A stretch of 64,000 nt of DNA from positions 7,349,001-7,413,000 of the forward strand of contig NZ_CP149798.1 in the NCBI RefSeq assembly GCF_037940415.1. The letters run 5' to 3'. The stretch's first letter is position 1. Every line of letters starts with the position of its first letter. A program made the position numbers and the translations under genes. This DNA comes from Streptomyces sp. f51 (GTDB lineage: Bacteria; Actinomycetota; Actinomycetes; Streptomycetales; Streptomycetaceae). Under the pieces are notes generated by a model. It had not been told where the DNA came from. It did not search any database and was given only the letters and a program-made list of their open reading frames with translations. Below are positions 8,111-16,124 of this stretch, one piece after another.

Positions 8111-8596
8111 CTATCTGGGAGGATCTATGATTTTGGTCCATCCCACCGATAGGCCCCAGGATCCCTTTGTCTTGCTGGTAACCGACACAGCGACGTTCTT
8201 GCGGCTGCGGCTGAGACCTACTTCGTTGTACTGCCCAGGGTCACCGTTTGCGCAGACGACGGTATAGCTCACGAGAGAGCCGACATTGACGTCGATCGTC
8301 CCTGAACCCGAACAGATCGCCGCGACTTCCAGGGTGCCCCGATTGATTTGAGAAATCTCCGGAAACGAGTAAGGTCCGGCCTTTCCACCCGTTTCGATGA
8401 ACTTTTTCTGTGCGTCTGGAAGTTGGGGCGCAGCGCGAGGGTCTGCGGTGGCAGAAGGAGCAGTGGAAGAAATTCTGGGCGAAGCGGTTTTGACCGGCGT
8501 CCCACTCGCGGAGGCTCGATCCCCGGATGGCGTCGCACTGGTGCACCCGGTCAACGCGAGCAGAGCCACCGGAACGACTATCCCTATTCGTCCCAT
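8111..8596 (-). CDS. Putative secreted lipoprotein, 161 aa
   Basis: Predicted lipoprotein: short basic start, hydrophobic stretch GIVVPVALLALTG and a lipobox LTGC, so Cys about 18 would be lipidated after export. A Ser/Thr/Pro/Ala-rich linker (about 19-55) precedes a globular part with ICSGSGTIDVNVG and YTVVCANGDPG, where two Cys could form a disulfide. No family recognised. ATG 8596 is chosen because it gives the lipoprotein signal at the N-terminus. The start overlaps the end of the upstream secreted-protein gene by 13 nt, so the two are co-expressed. The G+C content is visibly lower than in flanking genes, suggesting recent acquisition. Confidence 0.75.
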   Translation of the reverse strand: MGRIGIVVPVALLALTGCTSATPSGDRASASGTPVKTASPRISSTAPSATADPRAAPQLPDAQKKFIETGGKAGPYSFPEISQINRGTLEVAAICSGSGTIDVNVGSLVSYTVVCANGDPGQYNEVGLSRSRKNVAVSVTSKTKGSWGLSVGWTKIIDPPR

Positions 8597-9285
8597 GTGT
8601 ACCACCCGACATGCATGGGTCCATAACCTGTCACGTGGTTTTTCGTCAGGTAGCAGGTGTGATGCTGGTAGTAGGCGGTACCGGTGAACTTGCGGCGCCA
8701 CACGCCGTACTGAGCATAGACAGTCTTATGCGGAGGAACGTTCTTGACGTGAACCACGTTGCCGAGTTTGGCAGTCATCGAAGTCTGCAACGTGATGCTG
8801 TATTGGGTACTGACTTCGGCCAGTACAGCGCTGACCTTGGTCGTGATTTGGCCTGTGAAGCTGGCGCCGACGGTCCCAGACACCTCGGACGTGAAGTCCA
8901 TGTCTTCTTTTTCGTGGCTGCCGTTATAGTCTGATTGGCTTGGGCCTACGGCTTGGTGGTACTTGCCATCGAGAGAAGCGGGCTTGAACCACCGGATCTC
9001 GTTGCAGTCGCCAGCGGCGGGGCACTTCTGCCCAGGTGCGCATGCGTCGCCGCCAGGGATGTCGGGCTCATTATCCCGTGCCGGATCGGTCGGGGCGTCA
9101 CTCAGGGACTCAGTTGGAGTCGCCGGCGGCGCAGAGTTGAGCAGACCGTCACTGTCGTCATTGCCGTCTTGAGGTGTCGCTGTGGTCGTCGCGGGAGACG
9201 CGGTTGGGCCAGCAGCCAGCGCCGGGGTTGATACCCCCAAGACCATGGCACTTGCGAAAACTATCGAGCCTGCGAGTAGCCGCAC
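8584..9285 (-). CDS. Secreted protein of unknown function, 233 aa
   Basis: Signal peptide at residues 1-25 (MRLLAGSIVFASAMVLGVSTPALA, cleavage after ALA), then a low-complexity Thr/Ala/Pro/Asp segment to about residue 75, then a domain with six Cys (ACAPGQKC, GDC, HHTCYL) and aromatic motifs YYQHHTCYL and GYGPMHVGWYTWDE. The middle (DFTSEVSGTVGASFTGQITTKVSAVLAEVSTQYS) is Ser/Thr-rich and likely beta-structured. No family recognised. It is upstream of and overlaps the lipoprotein gene, so the pair probably acts together at the cell surface. Codon use is less GC-rich than the window average. Confidence 0.75.
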   Translation of the reverse strand: MRLLAGSIVFASAMVLGVSTPALAAGPTASPATTTATPQDGNDDSDGLLNSAPPATPTESLSDAPTDPARDNEPDIPGGDACAPGQKCPAAGDCNEIRWFKPASLDGKYHQAVGPSQSDYNGSHEKEDMDFTSEVSGTVGASFTGQITTKVSAVLAEVSTQYSITLQTSMTAKLGNVVHVKNVPPHKTVYAQYGVWRRKFTGTAYYQHHTCYLTKNHVTGYGPMHVGWYTWDE

Positions 9286-9737
9286 TTATTCCCCCTGCTT
9301 CCCGTGAATATAAGCGGCTGGTCAGGCCGTCGATCACGGAGCCTACGGATCACTGAGTATGCTGTGTGCAAAGTTGAGAGAACCCTGAGGTTGGGGTCCC
9401 GGTACCGCTGGGCCTCACTCCGCCACGCACCTCACGGACGCTGTCCATGTCTACGGAATGGCGTCAGCCAGCTCTCTGACCAGTAAATTTATTACGGCAT
9501 GAGCAAGGCTTGACGGAGGGCAACACGAGGCTGTGAGCCTCAGTAGGCCACCGTGCTCCGCGTCGGCCAGGACGCCGGTCATGCTCAGGCTGTAAGAGTC
9601 AGCCCCTGCGCGCGGGCATGCGGCGGTTGGACCAGCCAAAGGTCTGTGAACGCGGCTTGACATGGGTCATCACGCAGCGTCCACAGACCTATGTCGCCGT
9701 GTGACCGTGGGTGATGCGGTTGTGCCCGGACTGCCGG
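9286..9737. other. Intergenic region with AT-rich patch and palindromic element
   Basis: About 450 bp without a convincing gene. It should hold the promoter of the minus-strand secreted protein near 9286-9350. A locally AT-rich run (9481-9496, TAAATTTATTA) is unusual in this genome. The palindromic element at about 9620-9692 is described separately. Confidence 0.5.
9620..9692. repeat. Palindromic element, copy 1
   Basis: GGTCTGTGAACGC (about 9641-9653) faces GCGTCCACAGACC (about 9676-9689) around a core CTTGACATGGGTCATCA, with one mismatch between arms. A conserved leader GGCGGTTGGACC precedes it. The second copy is at about 11029-11099. Both lie 45-70 nt beyond the stop codon of a minus-strand gene, so each could act as a terminator, yet the shared leader suggests a duplicated or mobile unit. 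Confidence 0.65.
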
Positions 9738-10331
9738 TCAGGGACACAGATGGGCCAGTAGCTCTTCGCCGGCGGGGTATCCCTGCTCCTGGGGGAGCAG
9801 TCGGGCAGCTGCGTCCAGTTGGCCGTCCTTGACGAGTGTGTGGATCTCATGAGCGAGCGGGGTCACATCGTTGATGGACACGGTCCACTCGTTCGCGTAA
9901 CGCGACGATGCCTCACCGGAGAGCCCCAGTTGGAGCGAGCGGTGGGGCAGGGCATGCAGGTGCAGATCGCGTTCGGGATCCCACTGGACGCGGGCCGGTG
10001 CGCGCTTGAGGTCGCGCTGCCAGGCGCTGCGGTCGGGATGCAGTCCGCGCACGTAGTGCGACAGACACGCGTTGCTCAGAGCCCAGTCGAAGCCGTCGCG
10101 GGTGATCTCGACGGCGAGGACGGTCTCCTGACCCTCCTTCGTTCCCCAGCCGCAGCGGTACATCATCCACAGGAAACTGGGCTTAATCCACGTCATTCGG
10201 TCAGGCTTCCACGCGGCGGGAAAACGACCGTCGCGGGCGGCGGGTCCGCCGATCTCCGGGCGGTACGCCTGATAGACAGTGATCGTGGACGCCGTGTGGA
10301 GCGCACGAATCCTGCGGAGCGGTTCTTCCAT
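9738..10331 (-). CDS. DUF4291 family protein
   Basis: 197-aa protein of the DUF4291 family, recognised from ITVYQAYRPEIG near residue 20, the hallmark MTWIKPSFLWMMYRCGW at about 46-62, and QETVLAVEITRDGFDW. The family is widespread in bacteria and has no assigned biochemical function; the conserved Trp/Lys/Tyr cluster suggests a nucleic-acid or nucleotide-binding pocket, which is inference. No signal peptide or TM segment. A second, broken copy lies in opposite orientation at about 11979-12310. The palindromic element copy 1 follows the stop codon. Confidence 0.85.
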   Translation of the reverse strand: MEEPLRRIRALHTASTITVYQAYRPEIGGPAARDGRFPAAWKPDRMTWIKPSFLWMMYRCGWGTKEGQETVLAVEITRDGFDWALSNACLSHYVRGLHPDRSAWQRDLKRAPARVQWDPERDLHLHALPHRSLQLGLSGEASSRYANEWTVSINDVTPLAHEIHTLVKDGQLDAAARLLPQEQGYPAGEELLAHLCP

Positions 10332-10351
10332 GGCCTACAGCGTGGGCCAGG

Positions 10352-10579
10352 TCAGCTCACATGACCATCGATTTTTTCGGCCCGTTGCTCGATCTGACGG
10401 AGCAGGTCAGACGCGGGCAGAAGACAGTCGCCCGTGCCAGCAACATCGCGTCCGTGACAGTCGGTCTTGTCATACAGCGGCCGAAGATCTATGGCAGCCA
10501 CCCACGGCTCGCCGTCGTCGTAGTCGGTACCAGTGCCCGGATGGGGAAACTCGATGCTGCCGTGGATGTCCGTGCTCAC
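10352..10579 (-). CDS. Short hypothetical protein, possibly truncated family member
   Basis: 75 aa starting MSTDIHGSIEFPHPG. The N-terminal pattern (STDIHG-x-IE, then PWVAAIDLRPLYD) resembles the start of a longer Streptomyces hypothetical family that continues well past 150 residues as I recall it. Here the frame ends after DLLRQIEQRAEKIDGHVS, so it looks shortened, and the second half may be unrelated sequence joined by deletion. The stop is 20 nt before the DUF4291 start on the same strand, so the two may be co-transcribed. Function unknown. Confidence 0.55.
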   Translation of the reverse strand: MSTDIHGSIEFPHPGTGTDYDDGEPWVAAIDLRPLYDKTDCHGRDVAGTGDCLLPASDLLRQIEQRAEKIDGHVS

Positions 10580-10627
10580 GGCACCGCCACCTAATACCGC
10601 CCGGCTGGACAGATTGAGCAGTGCAGG

Positions 10628-10957
10628 TCAGCGGCGGAGGCGCGCTCTGTCCCCGTAGATGCGCAGGATGCAGTCCCTGAAGCAGATCAGAGGCGTGCCC
10701 CCGTCCGAAGGATGCAAGGTCAGTCCCAGAGCCATCAACGGGCGGATGGCCTCAGCGTTCCTGCTGCCGTCGAGGTCAGGCCCTTGCACGGCTGCCCATG
10801 CCTCGAACAGTGCCCTGGCACCCTCCCAACCCGGTCCGGGCACGAAGTGGCACAAGAAAGCCGGCTGGTCGACCCCGTACTCGCGAAGCTCACCGACCCG
10901 AATGTCTCCGCGCATGAGCCACCACGTCTTCCCCGTCCCTCCCCTGATCCGCTCCAC
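10628..10957 (-). CDS. Hypothetical protein, 109 aa
   Basis: Small soluble protein with TWWLMRGDIRVGELREYGVDQPAFLCHFVPGPGWEGARALFEAW, a pattern of alternating beta strands and an amphipathic helix, then LTLHPSDGGTPLICFRDCILRIYGDRARLRR. Similar short proteins are common in actinobacteria without known function. It lies 48 nt upstream of the 75-aa gene on the same strand in an accessory patch. No motif supports an enzymatic role. Confidence 0.6.
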   Translation of the reverse strand: MERIRGGTGKTWWLMRGDIRVGELREYGVDQPAFLCHFVPGPGWEGARALFEAWAAVQGPDLDGSRNAEAIRPLMALGLTLHPSDGGTPLICFRDCILRIYGDRARLRR

Positions 10958-11164
10958 GAAAGGACGCTACTGCCGTTCGATCGCACTCGGGATGTGGGAA
11001 CCAGCCGCTCCACGTGGGAACAAGGTGGTTGGACCGCCCTTCGTAATGGTCTGTGAACGCACCTTGACATGGATCATCAAGCAGCGTTCACGGACCTCTG
11101 TCCGTCGCTCGACGGGTTCGCGCACGCCCCTCCGCCGATCAAGTGTCGGCGTACATGTCGAATG
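10958..11164. other. Intergenic spacer carrying palindromic element copy 2
   Basis: About 200 bp holding the likely promoter of the 109-aa gene and the second palindromic element. No additional gene is supported. Confidence 0.5.
11029..11099. repeat. Palindromic element, copy 2
   Basis: GGTCTGTGAACGC (about 11047-11059) and GCGTTCACGGACC (about 11083-11096) flank a core with nested CTTGA/TCAAG arms. Leader GGTGGTTGGACC matches copy 1. The two copies share the outer arms, the core CTTGACATGG and the leader, about 1.4 kb apart in the same orientation. This copy lies just downstream of the gene ending at 11165. Confidence 0.65.
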
Positions 11165-11851
11165 TCAGATAGGCAGGTCATGGCCACAGTGCCATGCACG
11201 ATGACGATCCCGGGCCCCGTGCTGGCGGTCTGGCCGTACGACCGGCGTAGGAAAGTCCAGAACGCGGGCGAGTGCGGCTGTGACAGCAGAGCAGTGGTCC
11301 GGCAACTGCCCAGAGGCCCAATCGGCTGCCAGCGCGAGGAAGTCGGCCAGGTCGCGTTCGGCACCAGCAAGCAGGCGACGGAGTTCGTTGGTGGGCAGTT
11401 CGATCACCGGGCTGTCACTCCGCTCAGCATTGACGGTGAGCCGGATGGTGTTGCCGAAGCGCTCCGCAATCGGTGAAACGGGGGCATGGCCGAACCCGAG
11501 CAGGCCGCCGTCGTCGAATCGCTGCCAGTCGCGCCAGTCCTCCAGCCCGTCACAGCAACCAGGAAGGAAGGCGACACCCGTGGTGTTGTCGGTGACCCGT
11601 AGCCCGCCGGCCGCAAACAAAGTGTCGAAGGTCAGCAGTCCGTGAAGAAATGATTCGAGAGCGGCGACCGGCCGAGGCGGACGACCATCGTCAGGGCCGA
11701 CGTTGTTGCACTCTGCAATGCGCATCACCGCTGTCCCGACCTCAGCAGGTGACAGCTCGCCGCTGAGCGGCAGGAAGGCGAACGGCTCAAACTCGGCGAC
11801 AGGCCAGAGGCCGAAGCCGTCAGTGGTGGTCATCTCCAAGACGGGCTGCAT
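11165..11851 (-). CDS. Hypothetical protein, 228 aa
   Basis: Unrecognised soluble protein from ATG 11851 (other in-frame starts at 11860 and 11833). Features: acidic/aromatic N-terminus (DGFGLWPVAEFEPFAFLPLSG), FLHGLLTFDTLFAAGGL, GFGHAPVSPIAERFGNTIRLTV and a helical ELRRLLAGAERDLADFLALAADWA. The pattern resembles small immunity or polymorphic-locus proteins of actinobacteria, but no family assignment is possible. The C-terminal 30 residues are His/Arg-rich and may reflect a recent frameshift or junction. Confidence 0.6.
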   Translation of the reverse strand: MQPVLEMTTTDGFGLWPVAEFEPFAFLPLSGELSPAEVGTAVMRIAECNNVGPDDGRPPRPVAALESFLHGLLTFDTLFAAGGLRVTDNTTGVAFLPGCCDGLEDWRDWQRFDDGGLLGFGHAPVSPIAERFGNTIRLTVNAERSDSPVIELPTNELRRLLAGAERDLADFLALAADWASGQLPDHCSAVTAALARVLDFPTPVVRPDRQHGARDRHRAWHCGHDLPI

Positions 11852-11978
11852 CACGATCACCCGGCACAGTGTTCCGTAGCCTCCGTCCGTCGCGCCTCCG
11901 GGTTACGCCGGAGCCCTGGTACGCGGGCCGTCACCGGTCCTGACCACGCTGAGGCTGAGCCCAGGAATGATCCCCTCG

Positions 11979-12310
11979 TGACATGGATCAAACCCAGCTT
12001 CCTGTGGATGATGTACCGCTGAAGCTGGGGCACGAAGGAAGGTCAGGAGACCGTCCTCGCCGTCGAGATCAACCGCGACGGCTTCGACCGGGCGCTGCGT
12101 CATGCCTGCCTGTCGCACTACGTGTGTGGGCTCCACCCGCCCGCAATGCCTGGCAGCGTGACCTCAAGCGCGCACCGGACCGTGTGCAATGGGATCTCGA
12201 ACGCGATCTGCACCTGCATCCCTGCCGCACCGCTCGCTGCAACTGGGGCACTCGGGTGAGGCGTCGTCGCGCTACGCGAACGAGTGGGGCGCCGGCATCA
12301 CCCACGGGTC
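11979..12310 (+). pseudogene. Decayed DUF4291 gene copy
   Basis: Plus-strand reading gives TWIKPSFLWMMYR followed directly by an in-frame TGA where the intact copy continues CGWGTKEGQETVLAVEI. The same frame then resumes GTKEGQETVLAVEINRDGFDRAL, and further downstream the homology changes frame (WQRDLKRAPDRVQWDLERD), showing at least one frameshift. The N-terminal 45 codons are missing. It is inverted relative to the intact copy at 9738-10331, so the two bracket about 1.6 kb as an imperfect inverted repeat. Translation of a functional protein is not possible. Confidence 0.85.
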
Positions 12311-12346
12311 ACATGGCGTCGGCACGGGCGGCCGGGCCGAGCGCTG

Positions 12347-12631
12347 TCATGCGGAAGCCACCACCTCGCCGGCCATGACCCGGGGAGGGTTGGGGAGCAG
12401 GGACGCGAGGTTGTCCCGCACGAAGTCCGCGGCCCGCGCGATCGATTCCTCGGCACCGGCCCGGTCCTGGAAGACGCTGGTCGAGACCATCACTCCGTCT
12501 CCGGCATCGATCCAGTAGTAGGCGACGAAGCCGGGGACCTGGCGCATGAGTGCCACGAACCCCTCGTTCACGAGACGTGCCGCCTCGGCCGCATCCGTCA
12601 CGCCTTCGTACCGCCGGACTGCTGCGTACAT
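12347..12631 (-). CDS. Antibiotic-biosynthesis-monooxygenase (ABM)-like small protein
   Basis: 94 aa from ATG 12631, preceded by GAGGAG 7 nt upstream. The order YAAVRRYEGV, a helix EAARLVNEGFVALMRQVPGFVAYYWIDAGDGVMVSTSVFQDRAGAEESIARAADFV matches the dimeric alpha-beta barrel (ferredoxin-like) fold of ABM and related proteins. Such proteins act as small monooxygenases, heme-degrading enzymes or stress proteins; no specific reaction can be named. A longer upstream frame to 12775 has no ribosome-binding site. Confidence 0.65.
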   Translation of the reverse strand: MYAAVRRYEGVTDAAEAARLVNEGFVALMRQVPGFVAYYWIDAGDGVMVSTSVFQDRAGAEESIARAADFVRDNLASLLPNPPRVMAGEVVASA

Positions 12632-13053
12632 CGCCGAGCTCCTCACGGTGTTCCGGGTTCGATCACTGCTGAGACGTCGTACCCCTGCGACGGCCGCCCC
12701 GCTCATGAGGCGTCCGGCAGTCACCTGAACGGCCGCCTCGGGTGATCCGAACGGCGGCCGCCGGCCCGGACACAAGGCCCTGCTCGGCCGGGAACCCCCG
12801 AGTGATGAGTCAACTCTTGAACGCGGCGCTCGCCCGGAGGCTTTCGAGGTGTCGGGGGTCGAATGTCCCCGGGCGCCGGACGCGGTCCAACCGGTGACGT
12901 GTGTGCATCCGCCGGGGTCGAGACGCCAACTGTTTTGATTTCGGCTTCAGTTGTTGACGTCTGGAGGGTGCGGGGATACAACCCGGAGAGAGCGCTCTCC
13001 GTCTGCTGTTGCTCCGCCCCCACGCACGCCGACCCGGCATGAGGAGATCCCGC
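12632..13053. other. Divergent intergenic region with LacI-type operator
   Basis: About 420 bp between divergent genes. On the plus side it holds TTGACG (12954-12959), a possible -10 near 12977, and the 12-bp palindrome at 12988-12999. An outer inverted pair CAACTG/CAGTTG (about 12928-12952) lies upstream. No extra gene is convincing here. Confidence 0.55.
12988..12999. promoter_or_regulatory. LacI-family-type operator GAGAGCGCTCTC
   Basis: Perfect 12-bp palindrome with central CG, the form bound by LacI/CebR-type sugar repressors that control extracellular hydrolases in Streptomyces. It lies 55 bp before the GH64 gene start and just downstream of the proposed -10, a typical repression position. 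The repressor is not encoded in the window. Confidence 0.6.
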
Positions 13054-14415
13054 ATGCAGTCCTTAGCCAGCGCCAGCGCACCTCTCCGGCACCCCTCGCG
13101 CGGAACCGCCCGATCCCGTACGGCACTCGGTCTCGTCGTCGTCCTGATCGCCGCCTGCGTCGCCTTCCTGAGCCCCTCGTCCGCGCACGCCGCCGACCAG
13201 TTGCTGTCCCAGGGGCGGCCCGCCGCGGCCTCCTCGGTGGAGAACGGCTCGTTCCCGGCCGGGGCCGCGGTCGACGGGAACACCGGCACCCGCTGGTCCT
13301 CGGCCTTCTCCGACCCGCAGTGGCTGCGCGTCGATCTCGGGTCGGTCCAGCAACTCACCCGCGTCACCCTGAACTGGGAGGCCGCCTACGCCACCGCCTT
13401 CCAGATCCAGACCTCCGCGGACGCGAACACCTGGGCCACCGTGTACTCCACGACGACCGGCACCGGCGGCACCCAGAACGTCAACATCACCGGCAGCGGC
13501 CGGTACGTACGCGTCCTCGGAACGACGCGTGCCACCCCGTACGGCTACTCCCTGTGGGAGTTCCAGGTGTACGGGCCCGGAAGCACCACCCCGCCGGACA
13601 GCTTCTGGGGCAGCACCAGTGACATACCCGCCGCCAACAACGCCGTCGAGGTGAAGATCCTCAACCGCACCAACGGCAAGTACCCGGACAGCCAGGTGTA
13701 CTGGAGTTTCAACGGCCAGGTCCACTCCATCGCCGAGCAGCCCTACCTCGACATGCCGGCCAACTCCGCGGGCCGCATGTACTTCTACCTCGGATCGCCC
13801 AACGGCCCGTACTACGACTTCATCGAGTTCACCGTCGGCAACAACGTCTTCAACGGCAACACCACCAGGGTCGACGCCTTCGGCCTCAAACTGGCCATGC
13901 GCCTGCACTCCAAGGACGGTTACGACACCGAGGTCGGTGAGAACCGGCAGACCTTCGCCGAGGACCGCGCGACCACCTTCCAGCGGTTCACGGCCGCCGT
14001 GCCCGACCAGTTCAAGGTGCTGGCGCAGACCCAGTCCCCGTACCGGATCATCGCGCCCGGCAGCGACCCGAGCTTCCGGGCCGGCGGAGCCAACGCCAAC
14101 TACTTCACTGCCTATGCCCAGTCCGTGGGCGTGAACGCCGCCACCTCCGACATCTTCGGCTGCGCGGCGGCGCTCGCCGGCAACCCGAACATGTGCGCCG
14201 CCCTCAACCGTCACGTGGCGACCCTGCCCGCCTCCCAACAGGGCGATCCCGCCCAGTTCTACAAGGCGGCACCCGCCAACTACTACGCCAAGTTCTGGCA
14301 CGACAACGCCATCAACAACCTCGCCTACGGCTTCCCCTACGACGACGTGGCGGGCCAGTCCTCGTTCATCTCCCACGGCAGCCCGCAGTGGCTGCTGGTC
14401 GCCGTCGGCTGGTAG
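13054..14415 (+). CDS. Secreted discoidin (F5/8C) + GH64-type beta-1,3-glucanase
   Basis: Secreted enzyme of 453 aa. Residues 1-48 form a long Tat/Sec-like signal ending SAHAADQ. About 49-180 is a discoidin/CBM32 domain (AAVDGNTGTRWSSAF, QWLRVDLGSVQQLTRVTLNWE, YVRVLGTTR, SLWEFQVYG) for carbohydrate binding. About 190-453 matches the GH64/thaumatin-like beta-1,3-glucanase type (IPAANNAVEVKILNRTNGKY, NPNMCAALNRHVATL, FWHDNAINNLAYGFPYDDVAGQSSFISH). Expected role: degradation of beta-1,3-glucan such as fungal cell wall. ATG 13054 follows GAGGAG. Control by a LacI-type repressor is suggested by the upstream palindrome. The catalytic module is a little shorter than many GH64 enzymes. Confidence 0.88.
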   Translation: MQSLASASAPLRHPSRGTARSRTALGLVVVLIAACVAFLSPSSAHAADQLLSQGRPAAASSVENGSFPAGAAVDGNTGTRWSSAFSDPQWLRVDLGSVQQLTRVTLNWEAAYATAFQIQTSADANTWATVYSTTTGTGGTQNVNITGSGRYVRVLGTTRATPYGYSLWEFQVYGPGSTTPPDSFWGSTSDIPAANNAVEVKILNRTNGKYPDSQVYWSFNGQVHSIAEQPYLDMPANSAGRMYFYLGSPNGPYYDFIEFTVGNNVFNGNTTRVDAFGLKLAMRLHSKDGYDTEVGENRQTFAEDRATTFQRFTAAVPDQFKVLAQTQSPYRIIAPGSDPSFRAGGANANYFTAYAQSVGVNAATSDIFGCAAALAGNPNMCAALNRHVATLPASQQGDPAQFYKAAPANYYAKFWHDNAINNLAYGFPYDDVAGQSSFISHGSPQWLLVAVGW

Positions 14416-14420
14416 CCGGG

Positions 14421-14458
14421 GCCGCGGGCGCGGGGCGGCTCGGCCCCGTGCCCGCGGC
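14421..14458. terminator. Strong bidirectional terminator
   Basis: 16-nt arms at 14421-14436 and 14443-14458 pair with one mismatch around a 6-nt loop GGCTCG. It lies between the converging GH64 gene (stop 14415) and FAD-oxidase gene (stop 14471). Confidence 0.8.
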
Positions 14459-14470
14459 GAAGGAGCCGAT

Positions 14471-16078
14471 TCAGCGAAGGGGGTCGATCACGACGCCGGG
14501 ATTGAGGATCCCGGACGGGTCCAGCACGGCCTTGCCCGCCCGCAGGGCGGCGGCGAACAGGTCCGGGCGCTGCCGGTCGTACCACGGCCGGTGGTCCCGG
14601 CCCACCGCGTGATGGTGGGTGATGGTGGCGCCGTGCGCGAGCAGCGCCTCGGACACCGCCCGCTTGATCTCGTCCCACTGCTCCACGGTCCTGCCCCACG
14701 TGCCCGAGGCGTAGACCCCGAAGTACGGGGCGGGTCCGTCGGGATAGACGTGGGTGAACCGGCAGGTCACGACGCCCGTGGCGCCGACCTGGCGCATCGC
14801 GTCCCGGGCCGCGCTGTCCACGGCCGCGCGCAGCGCGTCGAACCGGTCCCAGGTGCAGGCCGTCTCGAACGTCTCGACGATCATGCCCTGAGCCGCGAGG
14901 GCGTCCCGTTGGTAGGGCATCCGCAGGAAGGAGGAGCGCCAGGTGTCGGCGGCCGAGGTCCGCGCGGTCGTGTCCGCGGTGTCGGTGTGGCGCGGCGGCT
15001 CGGGCAGCGTGCCCCCGTGATCCCGGCAGAGTTCCAGGGCGCGTTCCATCCAGGCGGTCACCGGGTGGTCGGCGGACTCGAAGCCGAGCACCAGGACCGC
15101 GGTCGGGCTGCCCGCGTTGATGAAGGCCTCCACCGGGTCCAGCAGGCGGCAGTTGGCGGGATCGAGCCCGGACTGCGCGAGGGCTCGTACGGCCCGGACG
15201 CCCGCTTCGTAGTCCTTGAACGCGACCGAGGCTCCGGACCGCCGGCGCGGACGGTCCTGGAGGCGTACCCAGGCCTGGGTGATGACACCGAGCGACCCCT
15301 CGGAACCGAGGAACATCCGGTCGGGCGAGGGTCCGGCACCCGAGCCCGGCAGCCGGCGGCTCTCGACCACGCCGGCGGGGGTGACCACCCGCAGCGACTC
15401 GGTGAGGTCGTCGATGTGCGTGAGACGGGTCGCGAAATGACCGCCCGCCCGGGTCGCCAGCCAGCCGCCGAGCGTGGAGAACTCGAAGGACTGGGGGAAG
15501 AACCGGAGCGTGTACCCGTGGGGCCTGAGCTGCTCCTCCAGATCGGGGCCGAGGACGCCGGCCTGCACGAGCGCCGCCCGACTGGTCCCGTCCACCTCCA
15601 GGACCCGGTCCAGGCGGCCGAGATCCAGGCTGACCACCCCGGCGTACTCCGCGCCCGTACGGGCTTCGACGCCTCCCACCACCGAGGTGCCGCCGCCGAA
15701 CGGGACGACGGCGATCCCGGCTCCGTCGCACCACTCCAGCGTCCGTACGACCTCGGCCTCCGACGTGGGACGCATGACCAGGTCCGGCACATGGGGCAGC
15801 TGCCCGAGCAGCGCGCGGACGACGTCGCGGAACGCCTGGCCGTGGCTGTGCGCCAGCCGGTCGCGGGTGTCGTACGAGGCCAGCGCGGCCAGCGCGGGGG
15901 GAGCCGTGACCCGGCTCGGTGCCACGTCGAACGACTCCACCGGTGGGGCCTCGTGGACGGTCAGGTCGGCGTCCGGAAGCAACTCGGCGGTGCGGCGGGT
16001 GAGTTCGGCGCGCTCCGCGCCGGTCACGGCGTCCTCGACGTTGCCCCAGCCCCACCACGAACGGGTCCTGTCGCTCAT
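14471..16078 (-). CDS. FAD-binding oxidase, alkylglycerone-phosphate synthase-like
   Basis: 535-aa flavoprotein. An FAD_binding_4 (PCMH) domain is shown by MRPTSEAEVVRTLEWCDGAGIAVVPFGGGTSVVGG at about 101-136 and by TLGGWLATRAGGH and GSEGSLGVIT. The C-terminal part has VVTCRFTHVYPDGPAPYFGVYA and the HHH motif of ITHHHAVGRDHRPWYDRQRP, features of the alkyldihydroxyacetonephosphate synthase branch, which makes ether-lipid precursors in eukaryotes. In actinobacteria close relatives are only called FAD-binding oxidases, so the substrate is uncertain. It is divergent from the TetR gene starting 85 bp away, which probably regulates it. Confidence 0.88.
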   Translation of the reverse strand: MSDRTRSWWGWGNVEDAVTGAERAELTRRTAELLPDADLTVHEAPPVESFDVAPSRVTAPPALAALASYDTRDRLAHSHGQAFRDVVRALLGQLPHVPDLVMRPTSEAEVVRTLEWCDGAGIAVVPFGGGTSVVGGVEARTGAEYAGVVSLDLGRLDRVLEVDGTSRAALVQAGVLGPDLEEQLRPHGYTLRFFPQSFEFSTLGGWLATRAGGHFATRLTHIDDLTESLRVVTPAGVVESRRLPGSGAGPSPDRMFLGSEGSLGVITQAWVRLQDRPRRRSGASVAFKDYEAGVRAVRALAQSGLDPANCRLLDPVEAFINAGSPTAVLVLGFESADHPVTAWMERALELCRDHGGTLPEPPRHTDTADTTARTSAADTWRSSFLRMPYQRDALAAQGMIVETFETACTWDRFDALRAAVDSAARDAMRQVGATGVVTCRFTHVYPDGPAPYFGVYASGTWGRTVEQWDEIKRAVSEALLAHGATITHHHAVGRDHRPWYDRQRPDLFAAALRAGKAVLDPSGILNPGVVIDPLR

Positions 16079-16124
16079 CGCTCTCCCCAGGTCATCCGAC
16101 TTGAACCACTGAACTGAACATCGG

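Noticed and set aside
9620..11099. Insertion sequence or transposon ends
   Set aside because: Two similar palindromes but no transposase and no target duplications visible; kept as a repeat only.
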